The notes: generated by a model not told the origin, from the sequence alone. A stretch of DNA of 64,000 nt from Oscillospiraceae bacterium (GCA_017473015.1 JAFUNP010000028.1:1-64000), one strand, 5' to 3'; positions 17,209 to 26,131 are shown, counted from the first letter of the stretch. Program-made: numbers and translations.

Positions 17209-19650
17209 TTATTTTGTACGAATCTGTGCGCCGGCTGTATATTCCAGACATCTTGTAACTGTATTTGCCACTTTTTCGATTTCATCTGAAGTGAGTGTCT
17301 TTGTATCAGAGCCGATAACCAGACGGATTGTAACAGATTTTTTGCCTTCCGGCACCTGTTTGCCTTTGTATTCGTCAACGAAAGAAGCAGATTTAATCAG
17401 TTTTTCTGATTTTGCTTTTTTCATAATTTCAGCGTAGATTTTTTCCCATTTTGTTTCTGTGTCGAACAGCAGGGAGATATCGTAATTGTTTTCCGGGAAT
17501 TCAGGCAGGTGCTTGAATTCGTTTGTTCTGGATTTCAGTGGAGTCAGTGCGTAGAAGTCCAGTTCAAACAGAACTGCGGACAGGTTTTTGATACCGCATG
17601 CCATGGATGCTTTTTTAGCCAGCAGACCCATGTTGCCCACCAGTTTGTCACCAACATAGATGTTGAGCCATACTGTGTTGTCAGCCCATACAGGTTTTAC
17701 ATCACGGCGGAAAGTAAAGCCTTCCATATGTGTGTATCTTGGCATCATTTCGATAACGCCTTTTGCCTTGCGGAACAGTGCTGTAACATCAGAAACTGTG
17801 GCTGCAAAGGCACCGCCGATGCTCTTTGTAAAGTATGGGATTTTTTCTTTTTCGTCGTATGTGCTTCTGTAATCTCTGTCCTGGAAAATCTGTGCTTCTT
17901 CAAAAATGCCGAATTCGCTGTAGAAACGTTCGTTTTTAACAACAGCATCACAGATGTTTGGAAGAATTGAGCCTTTTACAAATTTTTCAGTTGGTGATGG
18001 AGGTGTAGACAGTTTCAGCAGGCAGGATGTATCGCCCAGGATAGCTTCTGCTGTTTTGTCTGTCATCCAAGGATATGTGAACACTTCCTGCATATTGCAG
18101 CGGAATGCCAGATATTCTTTGATTCTTCTGGACAGGTCGAATACAGGCTGGTTGATTGCAGCGTCAAATGTTGTGGTGATTTTTGTAGCCTGGATATTGT
18201 CGTAACCGAATACTCTGGCCACTTCTTCCATAATGTCAGCTCTTTCGGAAATATCACCTGTAGCGCGCCATGATGGAACTTTTACATTCAGGTTGTCGCC
18301 GTCGATTGTAACGCCGAAGCCCATGCGTGTCAGCTTGTTTTCGATGTATTCGTTGGAGAATCTCTGGCCCAGACGTCTTTCCAGCCAGTCAAGGCTTACA
18401 TCGATTACAGGTTTTTCAATTGGTGTAGGATACAGGTCCACATAACCTGTTACCTTCATTTCAGGATATAATTCTGTAAACAGTTCCATAGCCATATCCA
18501 CACCCAGTGCTGCTCTTTCAGGGTCGATGGCTTTTTCATATCTGGAAGAAGCATCTGTACGCACATCATAGCGCTGGGATGTTCTTCTTACGCCCATTGA
18601 TTCAAAGTTTGCCATTTCCAGCAGAACTTCAGTTGTTTCAGGCAGGATGGAGTCTTTTGCGCCGCCCATTACGCCGGCCAGACCTACAGGGCCTTCAGCA
18701 TCAGCGATAACCAGGTCGTCAGTGTCCAGCTTCAGTTCTTCGCCGTTGAGCAGTTTCAGAACTTCGCCAGGCTGAGCGTTTCTTGCGGAGATAAAGTCAA
18801 CAATGTGGTTCAGGTCATATGCGTGGGATGGCTGACCTGATGCCAGCATTACATAGTTTGTGATGTCAACCAGAGCGTTGATTGGTCTCTGGCCCACTCT
18901 CCACAGACGGGTCTGCATTTTGAATGGAGATGGTTTTACATATACGTTTTCGATTTTTGTAGCTGTGAAACGGCGGCATCTTTCAGCGTTGCCGATTCTA
19001 ACATCCACATTGCCTTCCACCTGTGGTACATAAGGTTTGATTTCAACCAGTGGCAGGTCATACAGAGTAGCGATTTCTCTGGCGATACCGTAGTGGCCCC
19101 ACAGGTCAGGACGGTTTGTCATAGATTTGTTGTCGATTTCCAGAATCATATCGTCCATGTCCAGTGCTTTTGCCACACTGTCACCTGCCTGGCATTCAAA
19201 TGCATTCAGGTTCATGATTTCGTGTTCGCCGCATGGCAGCAGGTCTTCCAGACCAATTTCTGTGGAAGCACAAATCATGCCGTAGCTTTCCACGCCGCGC
19301 AGTTTGGAAACTTTGATTTCCACAGGTTCGCCTTCGCCATGCCATTTTACAAATGTGCCAGGCAGAGCTACAACAACCTTCTGGTCAGCTTCCAGGTTGC
19401 TGCCGCCGCAAACGATTTCTTTTATTTCACCGCCACCGATGTCTGTTCTGCAGATGCGCAGTTTGTCAGCATTTGGGTGAGGCAGTACTTCTTTGATAAC
19501 GCCCACTACCAGACCGTCAAACTTTTTGCCCAGGTCCTCAACATCTTCTACTTCTACTGTAGACATTGTCAGGTCATAAGCCAGTCTTTTCAGGTCCATG
19601 TCTTCAGGCAGTTTTACATAATCTTTAATCCAGTTCAGTGATACTTTCAT
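17209..19650 (-). CDS. pheT: Phenylalanine--tRNA ligase beta subunit
   Basis: 813 aa, the beta chain of the alpha2-beta2 synthetase that charges tRNA-Phe. Domains in order: N-terminal B1 and EMAP/OB tRNA-binding domain (about 40-155), B3/B4 editing region, B5 domain (KPVIDVSLDWLERRLGQRFS), catalytic-like core, and the C-terminal ferredoxin-fold anticodon-binding domain (about 720-813, FPENNYDISLLFD). Length is standard. It starts 14 bases after pheS with an AGGAGG site and ends just before a terminator. Confidence 0.97.
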   Translation of the reverse strand: MKVSLNWIKDYVKLPEDMDLKRLAYDLTMSTVEVEDVEDLGKKFDGLVVGVIKEVLPHPNADKLRICRTDIGGGEIKEIVCGGSNLEADQKVVVALPGTFVKWHGEGEPVEIKVSKLRGVESYGMICASTEIGLEDLLPCGEHEIMNLNAFECQAGDSVAKALDMDDMILEIDNKSMTNRPDLWGHYGIAREIATLYDLPLVEIKPYVPQVEGNVDVRIGNAERCRRFTATKIENVYVKPSPFKMQTRLWRVGQRPINALVDITNYVMLASGQPSHAYDLNHIVDFISARNAQPGEVLKLLNGEELKLDTDDLVIADAEGPVGLAGVMGGAKDSILPETTEVLLEMANFESMGVRRTSQRYDVRTDASSRYEKAIDPERAALGVDMAMELFTELYPEMKVTGYVDLYPTPIEKPVIDVSLDWLERRLGQRFSNEYIENKLTRMGFGVTIDGDNLNVKVPSWRATGDISERADIMEEVARVFGYDNIQATKITTTFDAAINQPVFDLSRRIKEYLAFRCNMQEVFTYPWMTDKTAEAILGDTSCLLKLSTPPSPTEKFVKGSILPNICDAVVKNERFYSEFGIFEEAQIFQDRDYRSTYDEKEKIPYFTKSIGGAFAATVSDVTALFRKAKGVIEMMPRYTHMEGFTFRRDVKPVWADNTVWLNIYVGDKLVGNMGLLAKKASMACGIKNLSAVLFELDFYALTPLKSRTNEFKHLPEFPENNYDISLLFDTETKWEKIYAEIMKKAKSEKLIKSASFVDEYKGKQVPEGKKSVTIRLVIGSDTKTLTSDEIEKVANTVTRCLEYTAGAQIRTK

Positions 19651-19664
19651 TTCTAACTACCTCC

Positions 19665-20702
19665 TTAACGGAACTGTTCCAGGAATCTCAGGTCAGCAGA
19701 GTTGAACAGACGCACGTCATCCACGCCGTAGCGCATCATAACAAGTCTGTCCAGACCGATGTTTACATAGAAACCTGTGTATTCGTCAGGGTCCAGACCT
19801 GCGGCACGCAGTACATTTGGATGAGGTGTGCCGCCCGGCATAACTTCAATCCAGCCCACATGTTTACATACGCTGCAGCCTTTGCCGCCGCAAACCAGAC
19901 ATTCCATATCAATTTCATAACCAGGTTCAACGAATGGGAAGAAACCGGAACGCATTCTGATTTTAACTTCTCTGCCGAATACTTTGGACAGGATAGTCTG
20001 AATCATAACTTTACCGGCTGTGAATGTGAAGTCTTTGTCCACGATAAGTGCTTCGTACTGATAGAAAGCTCTTTCGTGACGGGCGTCAGTAGTTTCGTTG
20101 CGGTATACACGGCCCGGATAAACAAAGCGGTATGGTGGTTTGTGGCTCTGCAGGTAGCGTACGCTGTCGCCTGTCAGATGAGGGCGCAGACACAGCTTGT
20201 CCCATGCTTCGCCTTTGTCGTGACCTTCAATCCAGTATGTGTCCATGCTTTCTCTTGCAGGGTGGTTTGGAGGGAAGTTCAGGTTGTCGAATGAATAATA
20301 TTCACTGGAAATATCAGTAGCTTCGAAAACTTCAAATCCCAGTGAACGGAATGCATCATTCAGGTCATAGCACATCTGAATGATAGGGTGCAGACCGCCG
20401 CTCATAGGTGGCAGACCAGGTACAGACCAGTCAAAATCAGCAGAAACTTCGCTTGCTTTCAGTTTCAGTTCTTCTCTTCTGGCGTCAATCAGGTTACTCA
20501 GCTCTGTTTTTACCTTGTTTACAAGCTGGCCTGCTGCCGGACGCTCTTCTTTAGGTAATTTGGACATTTCTTTCATAAGCAGGGTTACAGTGCCCTGTTT
20601 ACCCAGCAGGCTGCCCTTGATTTCCTGCAGTTCAGCCTCAGTTTTCGCACCGTTAATCCGAGGAATACCGTCACGAAGCAAGGCTTCCAGTTTTTCTTTC
20701 AT
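19665..20702 (-). CDS. pheS: Phenylalanine--tRNA ligase alpha subunit
   Basis: 345 aa, the catalytic alpha chain. It has an N-terminal coiled coil (KTEAELQEIKGSLLGKQG), class II motif 1, motif 2 (ETTDARHERAFYQYEALIVD) and motif 3 (GLDRLVMMRYGVDDVR). A CxxC...CxxC-like insertion (MECLVCGGKGCSVCKHVGW, about 281-299) is common in firmicute PheS. ATG 20702 with GGAGG was chosen over the extension to 20762, which gives the usual length. A promoter lies 134 bases upstream with a leader that may encode a short peptide. Confidence 0.97.
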   Translation of the reverse strand: MKEKLEALLRDGIPRINGAKTEAELQEIKGSLLGKQGTVTLLMKEMSKLPKEERPAAGQLVNKVKTELSNLIDARREELKLKASEVSADFDWSVPGLPPMSGGLHPIIQMCYDLNDAFRSLGFEVFEATDISSEYYSFDNLNFPPNHPARESMDTYWIEGHDKGEAWDKLCLRPHLTGDSVRYLQSHKPPYRFVYPGRVYRNETTDARHERAFYQYEALIVDKDFTFTAGKVMIQTILSKVFGREVKIRMRSGFFPFVEPGYEIDMECLVCGGKGCSVCKHVGWIEVMPGGTPHPNVLRAAGLDPDEYTGFYVNIGLDRLVMMRYGVDDVRLFNSADLRFLEQFR

Positions 20703-20745
20703 ATATAGTTCCTCCGCTTTTTCAGAGCCTGTCTGCTGAGCACCG

Positions 20746-20790
20746 TCATCCCTCTCTCTCAAAGAAAACAGCCCGGCTTGTCCGGAGCAT
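20746..20790 (-). CDS. Possible 14-residue leader peptide upstream of pheS
   Basis: The transcript between the promoter and pheS contains ATG followed by 13 codons and TGA, encoding MLRTSRAVFFEREG with two adjacent Phe codons. A hairpin (GCUCCGG / CCGGGC with one bulge) covers its first codons. E. coli controls pheST through a Phe-rich leader peptide; no T-box is seen here. Only two Phe codons and no clear terminator stem make this tentative. Confidence 0.25.
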   Translation of the reverse strand: MLRTSRAVFFEREG

Positions 20791-20835
20791 TCAGTCCCTG
20801 TTAATTAAAAAAGAAAATACTTTATGTATTCTATT

Positions 20836-20864
20836 ATTATACAATTCTGTATGTTGATTGTCAA
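20836..20864 (-). promoter_or_regulatory. Consensus promoter of pheST
   Basis: Perfect TTGACA, 17 bases, TATAAT on the minus strand. The 130-base leader lacks the AGGGUGGNACCGCG core of a T-box. Confidence 0.88.
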
Positions 20865-20990
20865 TTAATAGACATACATATTATTCATTTATTTATACAT
20901 TCACTCTGGTGTAAACACCGGGATTTTATGTAAAAAAATACCCCTTTCCTGTCATAAAAAGTCACAGCACACAATACTGTGTTTTTTTAC

Positions 20991-21019
20991 TTGAATTAAT
21001 CATACTTTTACTGTACAAT
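20991..21019 (+). promoter_or_regulatory. Promoter of ireB
   Basis: TTGAAT, 17 bases, TACAAT, 27 bases before the ATG. Confidence 0.7.
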
Positions 21020-21046
21020 AGTAATAGTAAAAAAGGAGGATGTAGG

Positions 21047-21286
21047 ATGAGCGAAACTACTATTTTTTCTATATATAGCGAAAAAGATGAAGAAATCAGA
21101 CAGATTCTTAAGGAAGTGTATGATGCTTTGAAGGAAAAAGGATACAACCCTATCAACCAGATAGTGGGTTACATTCTGTCAGAAGACCCTACCTACATCA
21201 CTACACACCAGGGAGCGAGAAACAAAATCAGAAAGCTGGACAGAGATGATATTCTGCAGAGCCTTCTGAAAAATTACCTTGCATAA
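21047..21286 (+). CDS. ireB: IreB family regulatory phosphoprotein (UPF0297)
   Basis: 79 aa. The family signatures [39 protein letters not shown] are clear (residues about 30-70), including the threonines that in Enterococcus IreB are phosphorylated by the IreK Ser/Thr kinase during cell-wall stress and cephalosporin tolerance. In many Firmicutes this gene precedes ruvX and a DUF1292 gene; here it is followed by an unrelated 92-aa gene and a terminator. GGAGG precedes the ATG. Confidence 0.92.
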   Translation: MSETTIFSIYSEKDEEIRQILKEVYDALKEKGYNPINQIVGYILSEDPTYITTHQGARNKIRKLDRDDILQSLLKNYLA

Positions 21287-21319
21287 ACTCCCTGAATAAA
21301 TTCAAGGAGGTATTGCCCG

Positions 21320-21598
21320 ATGGACACACCATTGACTTACAAAGGTTTACCGCTTGTGCGCAGCAAAGATGAATTTTACTACGGCAACCCAAATGAAAAG
21401 GTTATAGTTTATCTCAAAGTTCTCAGCACAAAGCAGGTAGGTAATCAGACAGTATCTGACAAGATACATGTTTCTTTAATTTCTACTGACACCACACTGG
21501 ACCCTATCCGGCGTATGATTAAACAGGGCGTGAAAAACGGCCTGTACAGCGCACTGGATGTAGGCGCAGTATGGCTTCAGAGCGAATTGAACAAATAA
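21320..21598 (+). CDS. Hypothetical protein, 92 aa
   Basis: No family is recognised with confidence. The protein is small and soluble, with a beta-rich N-terminus (KVIVYLKVLSTKQVGNQTVSDKIHVSLIST) and a helical C-terminus. A strong AAGGAGG site precedes the ATG and it sits 33 bases after ireB, so the two are co-transcribed. The frame position next to ireB is where ruvX/DUF1292 genes usually occur, but no similarity to either is visible. Confidence 0.7.
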   Translation: MDTPLTYKGLPLVRSKDEFYYGNPNEKVIVYLKVLSTKQVGNQTVSDKIHVSLISTDTTLDPIRRMIKQGVKNGLYSALDVGAVWLQSELNK

Positions 21599-21611
21599 TT
21601 GAATTTACAAC

Positions 21612-21641
21612 AAAAGCGGAGGATTATCTTCCGCTTTTTTG
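21612..21641 (+). terminator. Terminator of the ireB operon
   Basis: AAAAGCGGAGGA and TCCGCTTTTTT pair, with a T-run. Confidence 0.88.
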
Positions 21642-21649
21642 TTTGCATA

Positions 21650-21681
21650 AAAAAACACCCCTGCTGTAAAAGACAGGGGTG
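21650..21681 (-). terminator. Terminator of the SGNH hydrolase gene
   Basis: CACCCCTGTC and CAGGGGTG stem followed by TTTTTT on the minus strand. Confidence 0.85.
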
Positions 21682-21701
21682 AGTTGTGTTTGTATTGCAG
21701 T

Positions 21702-22652
21702 TTATTCGGCTGAATAATATGGTGACCCCGGAACATAAGGACTGGCAGGGTTGTATACAGTGTGGGTAATCAGATACTCCAGCCACTGTTTGTAGCCTGT
21801 AGGTGTCAGGTGGTAACCGTCCGCCCGGGCGATTTCATCGCGGAGATAGCCCTCGCTGTTTTTGAAAACATCATACAGATTTATCAGAGCACAGTCTTTT
21901 TCGTTGCACATGGTGGCCAGCAGCAGGTTTGACTGGTAAATCCTGTCAAAGGACAGCCTTGGTTCGCTGGTGGCTTTTTCCACTGTGGTAGGGGTAATGG
22001 TGGTCACATAAATCAGTGTGTTTGGTGACACAGAACGGATTTTGTCTATGAGCTGGGCGTAGCTGTCCACAAAAGCATCCGGTTCCATAGCCATCAGGGC
22101 GTTTGTGCCCAGTGTGATGTATATTTTGCCCGGCTGGCGCTGCTCGATAGTGGCCCACACATCTACCGGACCTTCGCCGGCGTCAACCATGGCACCCGGT
22201 GCCAGGAAGGTGCGGGGAGTAGTACCCTGCTGTGTAAGGTAAACTGCCGCGGAGTTTTTCAGTGAAAGGGACTGGTTATAAAATTTGAAGCCGTCGGCCA
22301 GACTGTCCCCCATAAACACTGCATCGTCAAAGTAACTGATGTCCACACGGCCGTTTTCAGTTACCCGCAGCACATCGATATCCGGGTTGATAACAGCGCT
22401 GTCCAGGTCGGTGGCAAAAGGACCGAAGATGTAGTTATTCTGTGGAGTAATCACTGTTTCTGTCTGCATGCCGGAATTATCCAGCAGCGGTATCGGTTCA
22501 TCTTCCCGGGTGAACAGTTCTATCACTTTTACTATGGCAAAGGAAACCACCAGTATAAATAATGCTATAGTTGCATACATAGCCATGTATCTGGCTTTCT
22601 GCTGTTTTCTTCGTCTGCTGCGTGCATCAGCAGGTGCTTTGTATTTGGCCAC
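21702..22652 (-). CDS. Membrane-anchored SGNH/GDSL hydrolase
   Basis: 316 aa: a basic cytoplasmic N-terminus (about 1-20), one membrane helix (about 23-45), then an extracytoplasmic SGNH domain. Block I is VFMGDSLADGF, block III is LGTNAL, and the C-terminal D-x-x-H is DGYHLTPTGY. Such enzymes deacetylate or de-esterify carbohydrates, peptidoglycan or wall polymers. I chose GTG at 22652 because AGGTGA lies 5 bases upstream; the longer frame to 22733 overlaps the promoter. Monocistronic. Confidence 0.88.
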   Translation of the reverse strand: MAKYKAPADARSRRRKQQKARYMAMYATIALFILVVSFAIVKVIELFTREDEPIPLLDNSGMQTETVITPQNNYIFGPFATDLDSAVINPDIDVLRVTENGRVDISYFDDAVFMGDSLADGFKFYNQSLSLKNSAAVYLTQQGTTPRTFLAPGAMVDAGEGPVDVWATIEQRQPGKIYITLGTNALMAMEPDAFVDSYAQLIDKIRSVSPNTLIYVTTITPTTVEKATSEPRLSFDRIYQSNLLLATMCNEKDCALINLYDVFKNSEGYLRDEIARADGYHLTPTGYKQWLEYLITHTVYNPASPYVPGSPYYSAE

Positions 22653-22704
22653 AGGCTCACCTCTCTCAGTCTTTATATGTAAATCTGTATTTTTCTGACA
22701 TTTA

Positions 22705-22733
22705 ATTATAATATATCCCCGGCGGCTTTTCAA
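22705..22733 (-). promoter_or_regulatory. Promoter of the SGNH hydrolase gene
   Basis: TTGAAA, 17 bases, TATAAT on the minus strand; it supports the GTG start at 22652. Confidence 0.75.
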
Positions 22734-22949
22734 GTAAAACGGTGCCGGCAGAGTAAGTTTATATAGATTATAGCCAGTAATTCTGATAAAAATATGATAT
22801 TTTTCCTTTTATGGAATGTAAGCTTATAATTATGCTACTGGATTGCCCCACAGCCGGTAAAATATATGACAGCTGTTTATATTATAATCCTGACGGCGTG
22901 ATTACAGTACCCTGCCCCTGTCAATAATCAGTAAAAAACAGAGGTGAAT

Positions 22950-23762
22950 ATGACAGGAAGAAAAGCTTTTTTTATTACATTTGTGACCACACTTTCCCTT
23001 ATGATGACAGCTTACGGATTGCTTTATCTTGTGGTGGACCACCGTGTCACAGAAACCGATACTCCCCAGCAGGGCATAGCCGTGGCACAGCCCGGCGTGC
23101 ATGACACGCGCAATCTGATGGTGTGTGTAGGGGACGAGGACTGCCGTTTTTTCTTTGTGTTCCGCTTCAATGCACCACAAAGCAAAATCAGCGTAGTATC
23201 CATATCCCCTTCCTACAAATACTCCTCCACCGGCCACAGCCTGGATACCAGCATGGAAAAAGCCGGTATACTGCAGTGTGTCATGGATACCAAGCAGGAG
23301 TTTGGCATAGAGATAGACAATTACCTGTGCTGCTCATGGGAGGAAATGCGCACTATTATCCAGGATTTTACTGATTTCGGAATTGACCAGCTGGGCGAAA
23401 ATCTGCCGCTCCCCATAAAAAAGCTGTTGCTGAAAAGTGCGGAAAAACTGGACTCTGACAGTCTGATAAATGCCCTGGAAAAGCGGAACGCCTTTCTGGA
23501 CAATGAACTGGGACTGGCTTTTCTCAATGAATGTGCCTATCTGTTGCTGTATGCCAACGGCGAAAACCTGGACGAATATGCCGGTAAACGCCTGAAAGAC
23601 TGCTACAGCCTGCTGGATACCAATATCAACACCCGGTCGCTGAAAGATTACCGGCGTATCGTCAGGTTTCTGGACCCTGCTGTGACAGAATATGTACGAG
23701 AGGTGATTATAGCCGGAGACACCGATGCCGCCGCCAAAGCCAGTCGTGCGTTTCTGGAATAG
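22950..23762 (+). CDS. LytR-CpsA-Psr (LCP)-like membrane protein, degenerate
   Basis: 270 aa. One N-terminal membrane helix (about 6-28) is followed by an extracytoplasmic domain whose beginning resembles the LCP core: NLMVCVGDEDCRFFFVFRFN...ISVVSISPSYKY, then a region similar to the segment ending in valine-aspartate-gly in LCP proteins (FGIEIDNYLCCSWEEMRTIIQDFTDFGIDQLGENLP). The arginines and aspartates that bind pyrophosphate lipid in true LCP ligases (SIPRD) are absent. The C-terminal half is helical and unassigned. ATG 22950 follows GAGGTGA. The LCP relation is inferred from pattern only. Confidence 0.6.
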   Translation: MTGRKAFFITFVTTLSLMMTAYGLLYLVVDHRVTETDTPQQGIAVAQPGVHDTRNLMVCVGDEDCRFFFVFRFNAPQSKISVVSISPSYKYSSTGHSLDTSMEKAGILQCVMDTKQEFGIEIDNYLCCSWEEMRTIIQDFTDFGIDQLGENLPLPIKKLLLKSAEKLDSDSLINALEKRNAFLDNELGLAFLNECAYLLLYANGENLDEYAGKRLKDCYSLLDTNINTRSLKDYRRIVRFLDPAVTEYVREVIIAGDTDAAAKASRAFLE

Positions 23763-23816
23763 CCCCGTACAGACAGCACAGGATTATATTTCTGTGGCTT
23801 GCTATATTTTTATCAT

Positions 23817-23847
23817 AAAAAAACCACGGCCCGGCCGTGGTTTTTAT
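23817..23847. terminator. Bidirectional terminator between the LCP-like gene and rbr
   Basis: AAACCACGGC and GCCGTGGTTT stem with A and T runs on both sides. Confidence 0.88.
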
Positions 23848-23861
23848 TGTTCAGTATTAAA

Positions 23862-24401
23862 TTAGAAGTTTGCTTTTTTGATTTCGAAGTGAGCCTGTGG
23901 ATGAGCACATACAGGGCACATAGCTGGAGCTTTTTTGCCAACATGCACATGACCGCAGTTTGCACAGTACCAAACAACCTGTTCGTCTTTTTCGAATACT
24001 TTGCCGCCTTCCAGGTTAGCCAGCAGTTTCAGGTATCTTTCTTCGTGGTCTTTTTCGATTTTACCTACTGCTTCAAACAGGTAAGCGATTTTTGTAAAGC
24101 CTTCTTCTTTAGCTTCTTCAGCCATTCTTTTGTACATATCTGTGTGTTCGTAGTTTTCGCCTGCAGCAGCATCTTTCAGGTTTTCTACTGTTGATGGGAT
24201 TTCATCATTGTGCAGCAGTTTGAACCACAGTTTTGCGTGTTCTTTTTCGTTGTTAGCTGTTTCCAGGAACAGGTCTGCAATCTGGTTGTAGCCTTCTTTT
24301 TTAGCTTTTGAAGCGTAGTATGTGTATTTGTTTCTTGCCTGGCTTTCGCCTGCGAATGCTTCCATCAGGTTAGCTTCTGTTTTTGTGCCTTTTAAATTCA
24401 T
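23862..24401 (-). CDS. rbr: Rubrerythrin
   Basis: 179-aa cytoplasmic peroxidase of anaerobes that reduces hydrogen peroxide. The N-terminal four-helix diiron domain has the Glu/ExxH ligands ([51 protein letters not shown]) and the C-terminal rubredoxin-like domain has CANCGH and CPVCAH for one iron. It stands 50 bases downstream of a PerR-type gene, the usual peroxide-response pairing, so PerR control is likely. AGGAGG precedes the ATG. Confidence 0.96.
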   Translation of the reverse strand: MNLKGTKTEANLMEAFAGESQARNKYTYYASKAKKEGYNQIADLFLETANNEKEHAKLWFKLLHNDEIPSTVENLKDAAAGENYEHTDMYKRMAEEAKEEGFTKIAYLFEAVGKIEKDHEERYLKLLANLEGGKVFEKDEQVVWYCANCGHVHVGKKAPAMCPVCAHPQAHFEIKKANF

Positions 24402-24451
24402 AATAATCCTCCTGAGATTTGTTTACATTTATTATTACCGGTTTTGTTTTA

Positions 24452-24850
24452 TTATTGCCGGTTTGTTACTTTTTTCAGACATTCTTCACACACCCCATCA
24501 AACATTATCTGGTGTGCATTGATTTTTCTGCCGCCCAGTCCCTGTGCCATATCGTTTATCTGCTCCAGATAAGGAATGTCCAGGTCACACATTTCGCCGC
24601 ATTCTGTGCATATAAAATGGTAATGAGGATGGAGATTGTGGTCAAATCTGTCTGCAGAACCAGATACCTTCACTCTTGCCAGCATGTTTAAATCCACCAG
24701 CTTGTTCAGGTTTCTGTACACTGTTGTTCGGCTTATCTGCGGATATTTATCCCTGATATAGTCGTAAACATCGTCTGCAGTGGGGTGATTTGCCAGCCGT
24801 ATCACAGCGTCCAGAGTCATTGCTTTCTGAAAAGTATTTCTCTGTTGCAT
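24452..24850 (-). CDS. perR: Fur-family peroxide-responsive repressor (PerR type)
   Basis: 132 aa. A winged-helix DNA-binding half (PTADDVYDYIRDKYPQISRTTVYRNLNKLV) is followed by the metal-binding half with HPHYHFICTECGEMCDL and a second C-x2-C (GVCEEC) forming the structural zinc site. The HxHHxC-type region and the neighbouring rubrerythrin favour PerR over Fur or Zur. A 23-bp near-perfect palindrome overlaps its own -10 box, consistent with autoregulation. Confidence 0.85.
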   Translation of the reverse strand: MQQRNTFQKAMTLDAVIRLANHPTADDVYDYIRDKYPQISRTTVYRNLNKLVDLNMLARVKVSGSADRFDHNLHPHYHFICTECGEMCDLDIPYLEQINDMAQGLGGRKINAHQIMFDGVCEECLKKVTNRQ

Positions 24851-24873
24851 TTATAAACCCCCTTGTTTTGTCT

Positions 24874-24896
24874 TTAATGATATAATATACCATTAA
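24874..24896. promoter_or_regulatory. Operator palindrome over the perR-rbr promoter
   Basis: TTAATGATATA and TATACCATTAA arms around one base, 10 of 11 positions symmetrical. It resembles PerR/Fur boxes in size and AT content and lies on the -10 box. Confidence 0.7.
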
Positions 24897-24910
24897 CGAT
24901 AAAATGTCAA
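24882..24910 (-). promoter_or_regulatory. Promoter of perR-rbr
   Basis: TTGACA, 17 bases, TATTAT on the minus strand, overlapping the operator palindrome. Confidence 0.85.
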
Positions 24911-24964
24911 CAGATATTTTGTAAAAATTATATACAAATTTCAGGAAATTTTTTTGTACGAGTA

Positions 24965-26041
24965 TTACATATTATCCAAAGCCCGCGCCAGCCCCTGTGC
25001 AAAAGCTGCGGCAGAGTTTTTTGCCCGGGTCAGTGTGGACCCGTGTGTGCCTATTTCCACCAGTATACTGCCTGTTGTCAGCTGCTGATTGTAATTGCGG
25101 TAGTCAAACAGCACCGGTCGCGCCATACCCGGGTACAGCCCGGCCACAGAATTCTGCACCATGGTGGCAAATTTCAGGTTTTCGCGGTAGTTGGGCATGT
25201 TCATATATCCGTTGTCCCGTCCGCTGATTATCATTATCTGGGCGTATTCCGTGCCGTTTATGGTCACCACGGGCGCTATTATGCTGCCGTTTCTTTCCAC
25301 AGCATCTCGGTGTATATCCAGCACTATTTTTATGGATGGGTACTGCCGCAGATATTTTTCCACTGTCTCCTTGCTGTTGTCATAGCTGCCGTTGTAGGAA
25401 GGATAATCGTGGAGAGTGGTGTCCTGCAGTGTATTGTATCCCAGACTGTTGAGAGTATCTGCCATCACCTTGCCCACAGCTGTCATGTTTTTTGTATTGT
25501 CAGTGCTGCGGAAAGCATAATTTTCGTCATAGCTGTCGGTTGCCATAGGGATGTAGCTTTCGGTGGCATGGGTGTGCATTATCAGTATCTGCGGCTGGGA
25601 GGAATTTTTTTCCACAGTAAACCCCACCGGGCTGAGCATTATACTTTTTACATCCCGCGCTGACATATGAGTCAGGTTTTTCACGTAGCACCTGTCCTTT
25701 TTCAGCACAATATCACTTTCTGTGGAGGAAAAGAATTCTTTTATTACATTATAATAAGGGCTTATTTCTTCTGACTGTGCCGGTGCCTGTACAGGGGTAT
25801 CGGACAGGAAATCCTTTATGGTCATACCCCGGAAAGGGTTGTACCGGGAATCACTGCCGGTTTCCAGTGTGTGCATGCCGGCGTTTTTCATATAATCCAG
25901 CGCCCGGGCTGGCTGCAGACACCCTACAGCAAACCCCGTCCACCGGCTGTAACAGACCAGAAAGGCCACTGCAGGCAGGAAAACCAGCATTTTGTACAAA
26001 AAAGTGCCATGTTTTTGCAAAAAATTCACCACCAAAATCAA
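24965..26041 (-). CDS. spoIIP: Stage II sporulation protein P (SpoIIP)
   Basis: 358 aa, membrane-anchored peptidoglycan amidase/endopeptidase that works with SpoIID and SpoIIM to remodel the septal wall during engulfment. It has an N-terminal membrane helix (about 17-40) and a C-terminal catalytic domain with LIMHTHATESYIP (zinc His and Glu) and IVLDIHRDAV, ending with the GSILVEIGTHGST motif of the family. The frame begins with TTG at 26041 preceded by AAAGGTAA; an internal GTG or ATG start a few residues later cannot be excluded. Its presence indicates a spore former. Confidence 0.92.
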   Translation of the reverse strand: MILVVNFLQKHGTFLYKMLVFLPAVAFLVCYSRWTGFAVGCLQPARALDYMKNAGMHTLETGSDSRYNPFRGMTIKDFLSDTPVQAPAQSEEISPYYNVIKEFFSSTESDIVLKKDRCYVKNLTHMSARDVKSIMLSPVGFTVEKNSSQPQILIMHTHATESYIPMATDSYDENYAFRSTDNTKNMTAVGKVMADTLNSLGYNTLQDTTLHDYPSYNGSYDNSKETVEKYLRQYPSIKIVLDIHRDAVERNGSIIAPVVTINGTEYAQIMIISGRDNGYMNMPNYRENLKFATMVQNSVAGLYPGMARPVLFDYRNYNQQLTTGSILVEIGTHGSTLTRAKNSAAAFAQGLARALDNM

Positions 26042-26131
26042 TATCTTACCTTTAAATTTATGAAAAACCGTGCTATAATATAACAGTTAAAGCATGACTC
26101 GTGGCGATTTTATAAAATGTAAAAAAAATAC

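Noticed and set aside
20703..20835. T-box leader for pheST
   Set aside because: The T-box core AGGGUGGNACCGCG and a specifier-loop structure are not present.
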